From Chloroflexota bacterium (GTDB lineage Bacteria; Chloroflexota; Anaerolineae; UBA4142): 64,000 nt of DNA. Positions 24,432 to 34,253 of this stretch are shown in pieces. The stretch spans positions 17,078 through 81,077 of the forward strand of contig JACQYF010000147.1 in assembly GCA_016208315.1 (NCBI GenBank), written 5' to 3'. A program made the position numbers and the translations under genes. Position 1 is the stretch's first letter. Each line of letters starts with the position of its first letter. Under the pieces are notes generated by a model. That model was given only the letters and a program-made list of their open reading frames with translations, searched no databases and was not told where the DNA came from.

Positions 24432-24923
24432 TTAGTAACCTTCGCGCTTGAGCGGTTCGATCACGTCTCGGCGCCACATAACGTTTTTCCCCTCCTCCAT
24501 CTCCCACGCCGAATCCAGAACATCGGCTTGATGAGGTGGATGGTCGAGGTATTGCTTGACTGCTCGAGCTACTTGCCGCATTAGATTCGTTTTCTCTGTG
24601 TTGGAGGTCCAGCAGTCCCGCAGATTGAGCAGCCAGCCAAAAGTGGGTTTCGCGACGAAGGCTTGCGGCCGCCCGGTCTATAAGATTTCGCGGCGGTCTA
24701 GTTTCAAAGCCGCTGCACACAGGTGATCGGTAATGGCCGCACGAACGGGAAGCTGGGCAGGCAGAGACTCAAAGGCAATCTGCGCGGCTGCCATTACTGG
24801 TTCGGGCGCTTTCTCTTCTTCGAGAGTGGTGATCCAGTCCAAACAGGTGTGCAACTCTATCTGTGGGTTTTTTCTGAGCCGTTTCTGATCGTGTTTATGG
24901 TCAAGTTCGCGTCGTTTGGCTGT
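24432..24923 (-). pseudogene. Unidentified gene with an internal stop codon
   Basis: A single minus-strand frame runs from 24923 to a TAA at 24432-24434, broken by one TAG at 24678-24680. Both halves read like real protein: before the stop APEPVMAAAQIAFESLPAQL and ALKLDRREIL, after it RPQAFVAKPTFGWLLNLRDC and ARAVKQYLDHPPHQADVLDS. The 5' end is not clear; a TAG at 24924 precedes it. I recognise no family. A terminator-like hairpin follows downstream. Point mutation of a former gene is most likely; two small genes is the alternative. Confidence 0.45.
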
Positions 24924-24948
24924 CTATCCCTTGATTGACAGAGCAGAA

Positions 24949-25562
24949 TCACGCTTGTCGCGGGAAAGACCCACAGATAGAGTATTCTATTTCTTTTGGG
25001 AACGCTTCAGTATGCTCAACCTTCAGCCCCGCGTCTGCGAACATTGCCTCTAATCGCGCAGCTGGATATGCCCAATTATGCGATCGATCCCTCATTTTTT
25101 CAAAGTGGTTTATGTGACCGGCAATAACTTTGTCGGGAGGAACGACGTTGTCCGTTAGCGCGACGATGCCGCCGGGTTTGCACACACGCGCCATCTCGCC
25201 GATGGCCTTGCGCGCATCGGAGTAGTGATGCAACGCTATTCGGTTTGTGACAAGATCGAACTTATTGTCTTCAAAAGGCAATGAGTGTACATCGGCAGGC
25301 CTAAACTCAATATTCACGATGCAACGTTCGTTCGCAAGCTTGCGTGCTGCATCAAGCATCTGTGGCGTGAGATCGCAGGCGACGACGTGCGCGCCGTGTG
25401 TCCCGCGCCGGTCGAAACGTCTAGCACGAGCCAATCGGGCTGCGGCTGCGTAAGCTCGACTAATCGTGCAAGACTGGGACCCTGCGCATGCACCGCGCTG
25501 GGGGCATAATCGTTCGCGTGCGCGCCGAACTGCTCCTGAATAAGTCTATTAGCATCGTCCAT
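24949..25562 (-). pseudogene. SAM-dependent class I methyltransferase, frameshifted
   Basis: The first part starts at the ATG at 25562 (MDDANRLIQEQFGAHANDYA) and reaches motif I, VLDVSTGAGHTA. The frame then switches near 25386-25400 and continues as HVVACDLTPQMLDAARK, the motif II region, FDLVTNRIALHHYSDARKAI and VCKPGGIVALTDN, to the stop at 24949. Compared with UbiE/Methyltransf_11 proteins, about seven residues after GAGHTA are absent, so a small deletion that is not a multiple of three caused the shift. The substrate is unknown. An assembly error is possible but does not explain the missing residues. Confidence 0.65.
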
Positions 25563-25635
25563 CTCGGTGCCCTCTGTTTGTACTGTTTTGTCACACGAAC
25601 ATGAAGATTGTAACACAACAACGAACCGTCGACAA

Positions 25636-25663
25636 GTTACTGTCCAGTTGTTACTGTCCAGTT
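25636..25663. repeat. Two tandem copies of a 14-mer (GTTACTGTCCAGTT)
   Basis: GTTACTGTCCAGTT occurs twice without spacing, upstream of the decayed methyltransferase. Each unit is two 7-mers, so it fits the heptamer-repeat class of this genome. Confidence 0.75.
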
Positions 25664-26008
25664 CACGGAAATTTCTGATGCAGCGTTCTAGTGCCCCCGT
25701 ATGTTGTCATCATCAAGTAGATAAGCAGACAATCGCCTTCCGATTAGCTTGACGGTTCGACTCGTGATTGAAAGTTGGAACCGCTGCGGGAAAAAGTGAA
25801 TATCCTGCATACGGTGAGTACGCGAGCCCCGCGCCACACGCTTGGCCGCGGGACTTTGTAGTTCCGCACTCCGAAGAGACTTGCGTGCCATGCCCCATTG
25901 GCATTGCCAGTTGTGATCGGAGCACAAATCGTTCCAGCCTGCTTGCATCGGTTTTAGTTGCATCGTCGCTCGCTTTTACAGCTTGGAACAGTTCACTTTT
26001 CGACTTTG
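25664..26008. other. Non-coding stretch before the transposase element
   Basis: About 345 bp between the 14-mer repeat and the left inverted repeat of the transposase element. Short frames exist on the minus strand but none has a ribosome-binding site or recognisable motif. I see no gene here. Confidence 0.5.
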
Positions 26009-27615
26009 GGCATGGTTCAAGTTAGATTAACAAATTGACCCATAGACCGTTCCTGTGCGAAAATTGGGTTGAACAGACCAATCGCACACGGAGGCGATCT
26101 ATGGGTGCAAGACGCGATGATATACCCGTTGTGGATCGAATGCAAATTGGCATCAGTGTGTTGTCCTCTCAACGCGCCTGGGGTGCCATTACCCAGTTCG
26201 CACAGAAATACAAATTGTCGCGGCAGGCGGTGTACGCCATCGGGGCCCAAGTCCAGCGGGTGCTCTTGAACGGTTTGCAGCCGGGGCCGCATGGCCCGCA
26301 TCCTGCCGAGCCGGTGATTCATGGCGACCGCAATCGTCTCGTGCGGAGCACCCGGGTGTTGACGGATGTGGGCGTGAGCCAACGCGATATTGAGTTCGTT
26401 CTGGACGAAATGTTGGACACGTCGGTCTCGCTCGGTTGGGTCAATGGTCAATTGGCCCAGTTGGAACAGCAAGCCGCCCAGGTCAATGCCCGTTGGCATC
26501 CTGCGGTGGGGGAGGGCTTGGCCGGCGACGAACTGTTTGCCGCCCAACAACCCAACTTGCTCGTCGTGGGCAATGACTCGCTGTTTATCTACGTCCTCAG
26601 CCAGCAACCCACCCGCGACGGAGAGACGTGGGGCTGTGTCCTGCTGGACATGCCTCCGACACCTCAGTTTGCCAGCGATGGCGGAACCGGCTTGGCGGCG
26701 GGAGTGGCCGCTGCCGGTTTGGACGCCCACCAATTGGATTGGGATCATCTGTTACGGACCCTGTGGCACTATGCTGCGCAACTGGAACGGCAAGCGTATG
26801 CCGCTCTGCAAGGGTTGGAAGAACGCAGTCACTTGTTTGCGCAAGCGTACACGGGGAAACGCTTGACTCAGCACCTCCAGCGGTGGGAGCACTTGGCCCG
26901 CCAAGCGCAAGAGGCGGTGCGGCGGTATGATCAGTTTCATCCACTGGCGCAGCACGTGGATGCGGAGTTTGCCATGATTGACGGCGCGACCGGTACCCTG
27001 CGGGAGGCCGCGCCCCGTGCGGCGCGCTTGCAGAGCTTGAGACAACAGATCCAAGTTCTCGCCGGACGAGCCTGTGAAGTGTTGGGGACCAGTTTGAGCC
27101 ATTGGGCAACGGGCTTGGTCAGCTACCTGCCGCGCTTGGCGCAAGCCTTGGGCCCCCTGGTCACCGCGTGGGGTCAACCGACGATCCGCGCCTTGAGTCG
27201 TATCTGGCAGGTTGAAGCCTAAATCCGGCGCGGGCATCTGTCCTTCAGCCAACGGCAAACGTTGGAATGCATCTGGCGCGACAGTTTGGACCAAGCTGCC
27301 CATCTGCTGGGCGAGCACCTGTTTGAAGTGTGGGAGATACTGTCGGCGATCCTGGGACGCATTTGGCGCGGGAGCATGGCCGCCGAATGTGTCAACCGTT
27401 TGCTGCGCCCCCGGCTCAACGCGCGCAAACATGCGGACCAAGGTGGTTTGGATTTGTTCCAGTTCTTACACAACACGCATCGCTTTCCACGCGGCAAACG
27501 AGCCAATCACAGTCCCGCCGAACTGGTCGGGATCGTGGTGCCGGCCGATCATTTCACGCTGCTTGGTCCGGCACCGAAAGTGGCAATCTAACTTTTCCGT
27601 TGTTTGAACCATGCC
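26009..27615 (+). mobile_element. Insertion sequence with degenerate transposase
   Basis: Bounded by a 12-bp perfect terminal inverted repeat, GGCATGGTTCAA at 26009-26020 and TTGAACCATGCC at 27604-27615. A further shared motif GTTAGATT lies just inside both ends. About 1.6 kb long, with one transposase frame. No target-site duplication is evident. Confidence 0.65.
26101..27591 (+). pseudogene. DDE-type transposase with an in-frame TAA
   Basis: The ATG at 26101 follows CGGAGGCG. Residues 1-373 read to a TAA at 27220-27222, and the same frame then continues to 27591 with typical transposase sequence (MECIWRDSLDQAAHLLGEHL, RIWRGSMAAECVNRLLRP, HSPAELVGIVVP). Features include an N-terminal HTH (KYKLSRQAVYAIGAQVQRVL) and acidic residues in VVGNDSLFIYVL and QFASDGGTGLAAGV. 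The whole is about 496 codons, a plausible intact length, so the TAA is a nonsense mutation. The IS family could not be assigned with confidence. Confidence 0.7.
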
Positions 27616-27786
27616 GGGCCGCATAATACTTTTTCATCGCTTACTCAATTTCAGGGCGATAGGACTGCATCTTGAATGGATCGCCTCTTTGTTAGATCGC
27701 TACATCGCCTTGCTTGCCCGTGATGGGGCGTTTGAATTGGCCGTCTCACCGCCCGGGTCAATGTCTACGACATCCGAGTCTTGTTG

Positions 27787-29055
27787 TCACAGGTTCCTGA
27801 TGATACTCAAATCTCCATTTGCCGCGGCGCGCAGCACCGGCCCCATATACTTGTCCACTCGTTCCGCCGTTAGAGGTACGGGCATATTCTCCAACTTCAT
27901 TTTGAGTTGCGGGTCTTTGGCCGCATGGAGCGCTCGCTCGATATGTGCGTAAGTGAAACCAGGCACCTCATTCAGCGTTGCCGGAAACCCGATGCGCTTT
28001 TCAAACTCGATCATCGCCTCGGCGACTGCAACGCCCAGCTCGCGCTCACCGAGCAAATTCACATCCGCATCCGTGTATCCCGCTTGCTTGTAAATTCTAC
28101 CCACCATCTTGAGCGCTTCCGTCACGACCGGCGCGAAAAAGACCGTGTAGTAGGGATTCAGGATAGCGCACGCACGGCCGTGGCTAAGAATGTCAATCAA
28201 TGAAAAACTCGTCAAGTGCGCGCCGTTCGTGCCGCCCAGCATGATCGCATAACCGCCGAGGTCGGTCGCCAAGCCCAATGCCTCGCGTGCCACATGGTCC
28301 TGCGAATCCTTCATGACGCGGGGCAGATACTCGACGACAAGTTGAATGCCTTCGCGGGCCACGTCGCACATCTCGCCGTAATACGGTTTACCGACCGCGC
28401 CAAGCAGAACTTCGAGACAGTGCGCGATGCCGTCCAGCGCGCCATCCGCGGTCAGCGATGTTGGCGCGGCAAAGGTCACAGCGTAATCAAAGACGGAACG
28501 GGCGGGAACAATCGCCTCATCCACGACGAGTTTCTTTTGTCCTGTCTTTAGCTCGGTGATATTCGAATACTTGGTCAGATGTGCGCCAGAACTCGCCGCG
28601 GTCTGAATAGCTACGTGCGGCGCTAACTTCTTGCCGCTCTTGGCGAGCGCGGCCGTGGCCAGGCCCGTGCCGAAATAGTCTTCAATCTTGCCACCGAGCG
28701 TACACAAGACGATTGCCGCTTTGGTCGCATCAATCGTGCTGCCGCCGCCAAAACTGACGACGACCTCGGCATTCAGCGGGCGCAGCGTCTCGGTAATACG
28801 CGCCAGGTCTTCGCGCGGCGCATTTGGCCGCGCGCCCTCAATTTCGGCAGTGATTTCTATACCGGATGCAGCCAATAAATCTCGAATCGGCTTGACGAAA
28901 TCGTCCGCGCCGGGGAAAACATCGCGCACGAGAATCGCGCGTCTGCCCAATTCTGAGGCCACGCGCCCAACCTGCGACAAAACACCGATGCCGTTGAGAT
29001 AAGTCTCGCCTTTAAAGCCCCGCAGCAACGCGCGGGCATTGTTGAAATCTGCCAA
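27787..29055 (-). CDS. Iron-containing alcohol dehydrogenase family protein
   Basis: 422 residues, using TTG at 29055 with AGAGGAGA upstream; an ATG at 29127 has no ribosome-binding site. Fe-ADH family features: the NAD(P)-binding glycine motif VVSFGGGSTIDATKAA, then metal-ligand regions ALDGIAHCLEVL, TNGAHLTSFSLIDILSHGRA and the C-terminal segment FPATLNEVPGFTY. It would interconvert an alcohol or polyol with an aldehyde or ketone. It is the last gene of the apiose-type cluster, 84 bp after SMP-30. Reduction of a glycolaldehyde- or erythrulose-like intermediate is possible but not shown. Confidence 0.8.
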   Translation of the reverse strand: MADFNNARALLRGFKGETYLNGIGVLSQVGRVASELGRRAILVRDVFPGADDFVKPIRDLLAASGIEITAEIEGARPNAPREDLARITETLRPLNAEVVVSFGGGSTIDATKAAIVLCTLGGKIEDYFGTGLATAALAKSGKKLAPHVAIQTAASSGAHLTKYSNITELKTGQKKLVVDEAIVPARSVFDYAVTFAAPTSLTADGALDGIAHCLEVLLGAVGKPYYGEMCDVAREGIQLVVEYLPRVMKDSQDHVAREALGLATDLGGYAIMLGGTNGAHLTSFSLIDILSHGRACAILNPYYTVFFAPVVTEALKMVGRIYKQAGYTDADVNLLGERELGVAVAEAMIEFEKRIGFPATLNEVPGFTYAHIERALHAAKDPQLKMKLENMPVPLTAERVDKYMGPVLRAAANGDLSIIRNL

Positions 29056-29139
29056 TCTTTGTCTCCTCTTGATAACTCGTGTTTGGTGTCCCGCCTGTCG
29101 AGCAATTCGTCGCGTACTGGCCGTCATTTATGAGCCCGC

Positions 29140-30006
29140 CTACAAAGGCAAACCATCCGCGTCGACGTTAAGGACTTCTATCGCGCCGTACTCAGCTTCT
29201 GTGACATAAATTCGCCGGGAGCCCGGTGTGCCAAACGCAAGGTTTGTGGGCTTACGGCCCCGAGTCTGGACTCGTTCAGCCACCGCGCCATTTGGATCCA
29301 GCACCGTCACGTTTCCTTGACCAAAGACCGACACATACAGATACCCATTCGCGGCGAACTTCATTCCATCGGGGCCCTTAAAGAAATCCGGTTCCGCAGG
29401 GTCTATGACGTTTCCAAACCTCTCGCGTGGTCCGACGATCACACCATCTCTCCACGAATAGCGATAAATCATGCCAGTGAGCGTCTCGTTAACGTAAAGA
29501 TTCTTGTCGGGGCCAAACGCAATTCCATTCGTAAACAGAATGCCGGAGTCAAGCTTCTTCACGCGCTTGGCCTGGACGCTAATCTGATAGACTCGCCCGT
29601 CTGGCTTGACACTTGCGTAGTCAGGCCGTAATTTTCCACCCGGGGCGAACTGGTCGGGCAGAATACCCGAATCCGTCATGTATAGATTGCCATCGGGTCC
29701 AAAGCACAAATCATTCGGGAACAGAAAGGGTTCGCCATTGCACTCAGACAAGAATTTCTCAACGCGACCATTGAGACTCAAGCGCAACAAAGCGGATGTC
29801 GAAGACTCTGCAACCCAGACGACGCCGTTCTTGTCTAACGCCAATCCATTGGGACGACCTGTCTTGGCTACTACACATCTTGTCTTTCCGTCGGCGCTGA
29901 TATGCGTGACACACCCGCGGTCCGCGGCCATCTCGACACACAGCCAACTTCCGTCTGGGAGTAAAACGGGCGCTTCCGGCTTGCCTAGACCTGTGGTGAA
30001 GTCCAT
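29140..30006 (-). CDS. SMP-30/gluconolactonase family lactonase
   Basis: 288 residues. A six-bladed propeller pattern with the family's metal ligands: Glu in GKPEAPVLLPDGSW, Asn in PNGLALDKNG, Asn/Asp in FPNDLCFGPDGNLYMTD, and TNGIAFGPDKNLYVNET. The enzyme hydrolyses sugar lactones to aldonic acids. GAGGTTTGAA precedes the ATG at 30006. There is no signal peptide, so it acts in the cytoplasm. The cluster already contains a dedicated apionate lactonase, so this may act on another lactone or serve as a second lactonase. It lies 9 bp after the URO-D-family gene. Confidence 0.82.
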   Translation of the reverse strand: MDFTTGLGKPEAPVLLPDGSWLCVEMAADRGCVTHISADGKTRCVVAKTGRPNGLALDKNGVVWVAESSTSALLRLSLNGRVEKFLSECNGEPFLFPNDLCFGPDGNLYMTDSGILPDQFAPGGKLRPDYASVKPDGRVYQISVQAKRVKKLDSGILFTNGIAFGPDKNLYVNETLTGMIYRYSWRDGVIVGPRERFGNVIDPAEPDFFKGPDGMKFAANGYLYVSVFGQGNVTVLDPNGAVAERVQTRGRKPTNLAFGTPGSRRIYVTEAEYGAIEVLNVDADGLPL

Positions 30007-30015
30007 TTCAAACCT

Positions 30016-31173
30016 CTACTGGGCCGCCGAGCGGTAAGTCCCGAATCTGCGTGTCGCTTCTGCCATCGCCAGAATGTTTTCCGGCGGAACATCGGCTTGG
30101 ATATTGTGGACCGCGGCGACGACATATCCGCCGCCCGCTGCCATATCCCGAATGCGCTGCCGCACCTCGGCTTGAACGTCCTGAATCGTACCATGCGGCA
30201 GAACGTGTTGAGTGTCAATCCCTCCCCAGAAAGTAACCCGATTCCCAAACCGCGCTTTGAGTGCAGCCGTATCACCTAACGCAGATACCTGGACTGGGTT
30301 GATAATGTCCACGCCAATTTCTGCTAAATCGTCAATTAACGGGGTGACGTTCCCGCAACTGTGGAAGAAGATCTTGGCGTGAGTCTTGGATCTGACGAAT
30401 TCAAAATAGGCCTTGTAGACCGGCTTGAGTAAGGTGCGAAAAATCTTGGGCGAGAACAAGAGACCGGTTTGCGAGGCCAGGTCGTCGCCGGTCCGGAACA
30501 CTTGAATGTAAGGCCCGACCGCGTCGAGAAACGGGCCGGTGCCGGCGATGTTAATCTCTAGCAACTTGTCCATCAGCGCAGACACAAATCGCGGATCCGA
30601 CGCCAGGTCCATCAGCAGTTGCTCGAAACCCCGCAGCATATAAGCCCGTTCCCAAAAACTCTTGAATCCGGCGTCGGCAATAATCGCATAGTCGGTGCCT
30701 TGATACAGGGCTTTGGCCTTATTCGCGAGTCCGTCCGTGTAGCCCGGGTCAATTGGGTCAGGCCATGGGCATTTGCCTAGGTCCTCGATGGAGGATTGAG
30801 CCAATGGGCTCTTCGCCACTTCCCAATAATAGCAGTTGTCGCCATAGTATGCCTGGCGCCAGGCGGTACCCCACACGTCAATGAATGTTCCCGGTGCAGA
30901 TGGAGGCGGCGTCCAGTGCGCCGGCGGCTTGGACTTGACGGGGCGGCAATCGCTCCCCAGTTGGCACATCACTGCTTCATCCAATCGCGCTACCCGAGCA
31001 ATCTTGTTCAGTACCTGGGTCTCGCTCTGGATTCCCAAGTGCTGCTTGAGTTTTTCGTATCCTTCGATCACGATTGTAGTACTGGAACCCCCTCCGATGT
31101 CCAGGGGTACGCGGTCCGGCTCCTGGTGGTTCAATGCCGCGAGCACGCGTTCGCGTGGCTTCATCTCAGTCAT
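30016..31173 (-). CDS. Uroporphyrinogen decarboxylase (URO-D) superfamily protein
   Basis: 385 residues. The N-terminus KPRERVLAALNHQEPDRVPL is the family signature. Later motifs are KIFFHSCGNVTPLIDDLAEI and VVAAVHNIQADVPPENILAM. The HxC pair resembles the zinc ligands of corrinoid methyltransferases such as MtbA, but the expected third cysteine position reads AVH. True heme-pathway HemE is unlikely because of context and divergence. Such proteins recur in sugar-catabolic operons with no assigned reaction. Its start overlaps the ApnL stop by 8 bp. A second member lies at 63541. Confidence 0.75.
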   Translation of the reverse strand: MTEMKPRERVLAALNHQEPDRVPLDIGGGSSTTIVIEGYEKLKQHLGIQSETQVLNKIARVARLDEAVMCQLGSDCRPVKSKPPAHWTPPPSAPGTFIDVWGTAWRQAYYGDNCYYWEVAKSPLAQSSIEDLGKCPWPDPIDPGYTDGLANKAKALYQGTDYAIIADAGFKSFWERAYMLRGFEQLLMDLASDPRFVSALMDKLLEINIAGTGPFLDAVGPYIQVFRTGDDLASQTGLLFSPKIFRTLLKPVYKAYFEFVRSKTHAKIFFHSCGNVTPLIDDLAEIGVDIINPVQVSALGDTAALKARFGNRVTFWGGIDTQHVLPHGTIQDVQAEVRQRIRDMAAGGGYVVAAVHNIQADVPPENILAMAEATRRFGTYRSAAQ

Positions 31174-33130
31174 CTGTGTCTATCCTCGCTATGGCAAAGG
31201 GCGGGAGAGCAAGTTCCCGAATGGCTGCTTGAGCGCGCAGTGGCGCACCTGGCTGAGCGCGCCACGTCTCAGGAGAAAGCATTGCCGCCTCGGCATTGAA
31301 CTCGTCTAACATCTTGACCCGCGCAGTCGGTCCCGTATGGGGAAGGGCAACCCGCTGGCTTGATCCCGTCATGTTCGCCAGGATGATTCGAAGGTTGTTG
31401 TTCTTGCGTATCGCCAGACTGGTCACCCGCAAAGGGTCCTCTGAATGCGCAGGTATTATTTCTCCGCCCGCGAACTCACCGACGTCGGCCAAAACATGAT
31501 ACAGAGGAAACACCGCGCCAGGCAGCGAGGGAAACCGTTTAGGCGCGGGCGAACCGGTCCTAGTCTCCATGACGCCTCGCCATCCTGTCGTCTCATAATA
31601 GGTAATACTGTGAGCGCCACTCGCTCCAAGAAACGAAATGCTCGCAGCCGTCCAGGCCGCGCCCAAGAGCGACATCTGCCGCACATCCACCTGCGGCGGC
31701 AACTCACCGGCAGGCGCTACGGGTTCGGGGCCGAGTGCGTATGGGTTGAATCGTGGTTTGAACGTTATCGGGCTGACGGCTAACGGAAGGCCCCCCGCCA
31801 ACCGGCGCGCGCTGGCGAGCGCGATTGGCTGCGCTTGAGGCGTTTCTACGAGCGAAACATTGTCGGACGCATGTACCTGCGGGTTGGCTGCAATGCAGAT
31901 CAAGTCGAGTTGCTCCACGGGAGGTGGATTCCGCAACAAGAACAACAGGTCCGCGTTGGTCCCCGACCCAAAACGCGCGGCCGGGTTGTAGTTCGCTAAA
32001 AAATGGCGTGCCAGCGCCACGACCTGCGCGGTAGGGGAACCCCCCTCCTCGCGCTCGCGGCTGGGATAAACGAGCCAAGTGCCGATGGGTGGCTTGATTT
32101 GATCAAGCACTGCCCTGAACTGCTCCAGTTCCGGCTCGCCTTTTTCCGGGACCAACAGCGCTGCTTCGAGTACAAATCCTAATGCAAATGCCTCTGCCGT
32201 TGCGCGTTCGAGAGCAGTTCGCCAACCGCGGTCGGCTAACACCAGGTCCACGCGTAGGTGATGCAAGCGAAGCGCCTTAAGCCGGGTAATTTCCTTGTCG
32301 CTTAGCGGTTGACCGTGGCTAGCCATTCCCAGACCTAGCCATGGGAGGGGCTTGGCAGAGGTGAGGTCGAGCTTCAAGGCCAATGGCGCATTCTCACGCC
32401 TTACTCTGGGCCTGGACTCGGACTTGCCGTCCTCGACGCGCAGGGTCACGGATTGCTGAACGCGCGTACCTTCCATGATGAGCACAGGATGTGGAAGATG
32501 GGCTGGCGTACAGTATGTTTTGTACGATGCGTCCGTCCAGTTGCGCTGGTCTTCCATCTCGAATACGTCACCCGCAAAGCGCGCTTTCGCCCACATACCT
32601 GGCATGGCCTCGTGGGCCAGCGCGCTCATTTCGGCAAATGGCCTTACCGGCTGTTCTTGGACGATGTATTCGGGTAACACCGCGCGTTCGACCGTTCCGT
32701 CAATGTGCTCGATTCGACAGGGGGCGCCGGCACATGTGAGTGGGTGCAACAGGCAAAAGCCAATCCGGCTGCGCATGAATGTGGAACGCGCGACGCCATC
32801 CATGCTAAAGGTTATCGTTCCATCCGCATCGCCGGTAATCAAGCCCTTCCAGGCAAAATGAATCTCATTCTGTCTGTTCTCGACTTGATAGTGGATGGCA
32901 AATGACTCGAGCTTGCGATGGATCTGAACATTGGAAAAGACAGGTGGAACGGTGCCCCAATCTTGATCGCGGATGGCGACATACACGCGGCGCCACAACT
33001 CTCGATCGCCGAGCTTGACATACCACAGATCGCCCTGTTCATATTGGAGGGACAAAGCGCCGGCCCGCAGAGAGATGCGTTCCGGCGGCGGTTCGTCCGT
33101 GCCATAATACAGCACATTCTTCGAGAGCAT
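31166..33130 (-). CDS. apnL: D-apionate lactonase-type protein
   Basis: 654 residues, no signal peptide. The sequence matches my recollection of the ApnL family: an N-terminal YYGTDEPPPERISLRAGALS, LWYVKLGDRELWRRVYVAIR, RDQDWGTVPPVFSN and the hallmark DVFEMEDQRNWTDASYKTY near residue 215. A TIM-barrel-like part and a C-terminal beta region follow. ApnL opens D-apionolactone to D-apionate after oxidation of D-apiose. It is flanked upstream by an ApsD-like dehydrogenase and a GH140-type glycosidase, exactly the expected partners. The assignment rests on recalled family sequence, not on a search. Confidence 0.75.
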   Translation of the reverse strand: MLSKNVLYYGTDEPPPERISLRAGALSLQYEQGDLWYVKLGDRELWRRVYVAIRDQDWGTVPPVFSNVQIHRKLESFAIHYQVENRQNEIHFAWKGLITGDADGTITFSMDGVARSTFMRSRIGFCLLHPLTCAGAPCRIEHIDGTVERAVLPEYIVQEQPVRPFAEMSALAHEAMPGMWAKARFAGDVFEMEDQRNWTDASYKTYCTPAHLPHPVLIMEGTRVQQSVTLRVEDGKSESRPRVRRENAPLALKLDLTSAKPLPWLGLGMASHGQPLSDKEITRLKALRLHHLRVDLVLADRGWRTALERATAEAFALGFVLEAALLVPEKGEPELEQFRAVLDQIKPPIGTWLVYPSREREEGGSPTAQVVALARHFLANYNPAARFGSGTNADLLFLLRNPPPVEQLDLICIAANPQVHASDNVSLVETPQAQPIALASARRLAGGLPLAVSPITFKPRFNPYALGPEPVAPAGELPPQVDVRQMSLLGAAWTAASISFLGASGAHSITYYETTGWRGVMETRTGSPAPKRFPSLPGAVFPLYHVLADVGEFAGGEIIPAHSEDPLRVTSLAIRKNNNLRIILANMTGSSQRVALPHTGPTARVKMLDEFNAEAAMLSPETWRAQPGAPLRAQAAIRELALPPFAIARIDTDD

Positions 33131-33197
33131 TGCTCACCCCGCGCGTTACCCCTGTCCGGCTCGAGACAATTCAGAATAGCTGCGGCGTTCCTATCGT

Positions 33198-34232
33198 TCA
33201 GCTCAACTCGATTACGGCATTACGCTCGGTGGACTCGCAAGCGGCATAGACGAGCCGCATGGTCTTTAGATTATCCCCGGCGTGCGTTTCGGGCAGGTTG
33301 CCGGTTATGAGTGCATGATAAAAGTGTTTGTTGCACTCTACGATATTCTGAATCATATGCCGCCCGTACTGGATATCCTGTTCCGGCGTCACCCACGGAT
33401 AGCGCGGCATTTCCGGGGGCTGGCGCAGGATGGTCCCCTTGTCGGTCGTGATATGGATGATGCGATCGTTCCCGACCTCGATGGTGCCGTATTCCCCTTC
33501 AATAAAGACCCGGAAATTCGGCCTCTCGCTGATCGCACAGGTGCACACCAGGTCCGGGAATCGCAACATTGCAGCCATGACGTCTTCGCCGGCAACACCG
33601 TCGAAGGTCCGGCGCGCATGGCAGTAGATGCTCTCCGGTTCGCCAAAGTAGAATCGAGCTAGATCGAAAATGTGACTTCCCATATCCGTGATGGCGCGAT
33701 GCGGCAGTGTCCGGAGGACGGGCTGAAATGACAGGACTGTCTTGCCGCCATTGCCAGCTCGAATGTCGGCCCGGTGCAGTCTGCCCAAGTGCCTTTCGTC
33801 GAGCGCGTGACGAACCGCACGGTAATGCCATTGCCAGCGGAAGTTTTCGTGGATAAAGAATGGAATGCCAGCCTCCTGACACGCCTGCACCATCGCCACG
33901 CAGGTCTCATAGTCTGGTCCCATTGGTTTTTGACAGATCACCGGTATGTGATACTTGGCAGCAAGAAGAACAAGTGAGGCATGCGCGGGCACCTCAGTAA
34001 TGATGTCCACAAAATCAAGCAGCTCACTGCGGAACAGTTCGTCAGGATCGGCGTAAACCTTCGGGGTATTATACTTGCGCGCAACCAGTTCCGCCTTTGC
34101 AACCGTGCGATTATACAGCGCTACCAATTCCACTCCGCCTACTTCAAACCAGGCAGGTATTTGGAATTGGGACCATATCCCTGTTCCCAAAACGGCGAAC
34201 TTGAGGGGCTTGTTCTTCAGTGGTGTAAACAT
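33198..34232 (-). CDS. Gfo/Idh/MocA dehydrogenase, probable D-apiose dehydrogenase (ApsD-like)
   Basis: 344 residues. A Rossmann fold with AVLGTGIWSQFQIPAWFE near the start, then the family's lysine motif as CQKPMGPDYETC (the usual E-K-P is Q-K-P) and HENFRWQWHYRAVRHAL. ApsD enzymes I recall share both VICQKP and VHEN-type motifs. Predicted reaction: D-apiose plus NAD to D-apionolactone, feeding ApnL encoded next. AAGGGATAAG precedes the ATG at 34232. It lies 21 bp after the glycosidase stop and 67 bp before ApnL, so it is one operon. A generic sugar dehydrogenase on another pentose is the alternative. Confidence 0.7.
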   Translation of the reverse strand: MFTPLKNKPLKFAVLGTGIWSQFQIPAWFEVGGVELVALYNRTVAKAELVARKYNTPKVYADPDELFRSELLDFVDIITEVPAHASLVLLAAKYHIPVICQKPMGPDYETCVAMVQACQEAGIPFFIHENFRWQWHYRAVRHALDERHLGRLHRADIRAGNGGKTVLSFQPVLRTLPHRAITDMGSHIFDLARFYFGEPESIYCHARRTFDGVAGEDVMAAMLRFPDLVCTCAISERPNFRVFIEGEYGTIEVGNDRIIHITTDKGTILRQPPEMPRYPWVTPEQDIQYGRHMIQNIVECNKHFYHALITGNLPETHAGDNLKTMRLVYAACESTERNAVIELS

Positions 34233-34253
34233 TCTTATCCCTTTTTGCAGTGA

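Noticed and set aside
27616..27786. Short plus-strand frame (LLDRYIALLARDG region) after the transposase
   Set aside because: It reads into the 3' end of the opposite alcohol dehydrogenase gene and has no start signal or known motif; possible relic, not supportable.
31166..33130. Alternative idea that the large protein is a glycoside hydrolase
   Set aside because: It has TIM-barrel-like segments, but the EDQRNWTDASYKTY signature and neighbours fit the apionate lactonase family better.
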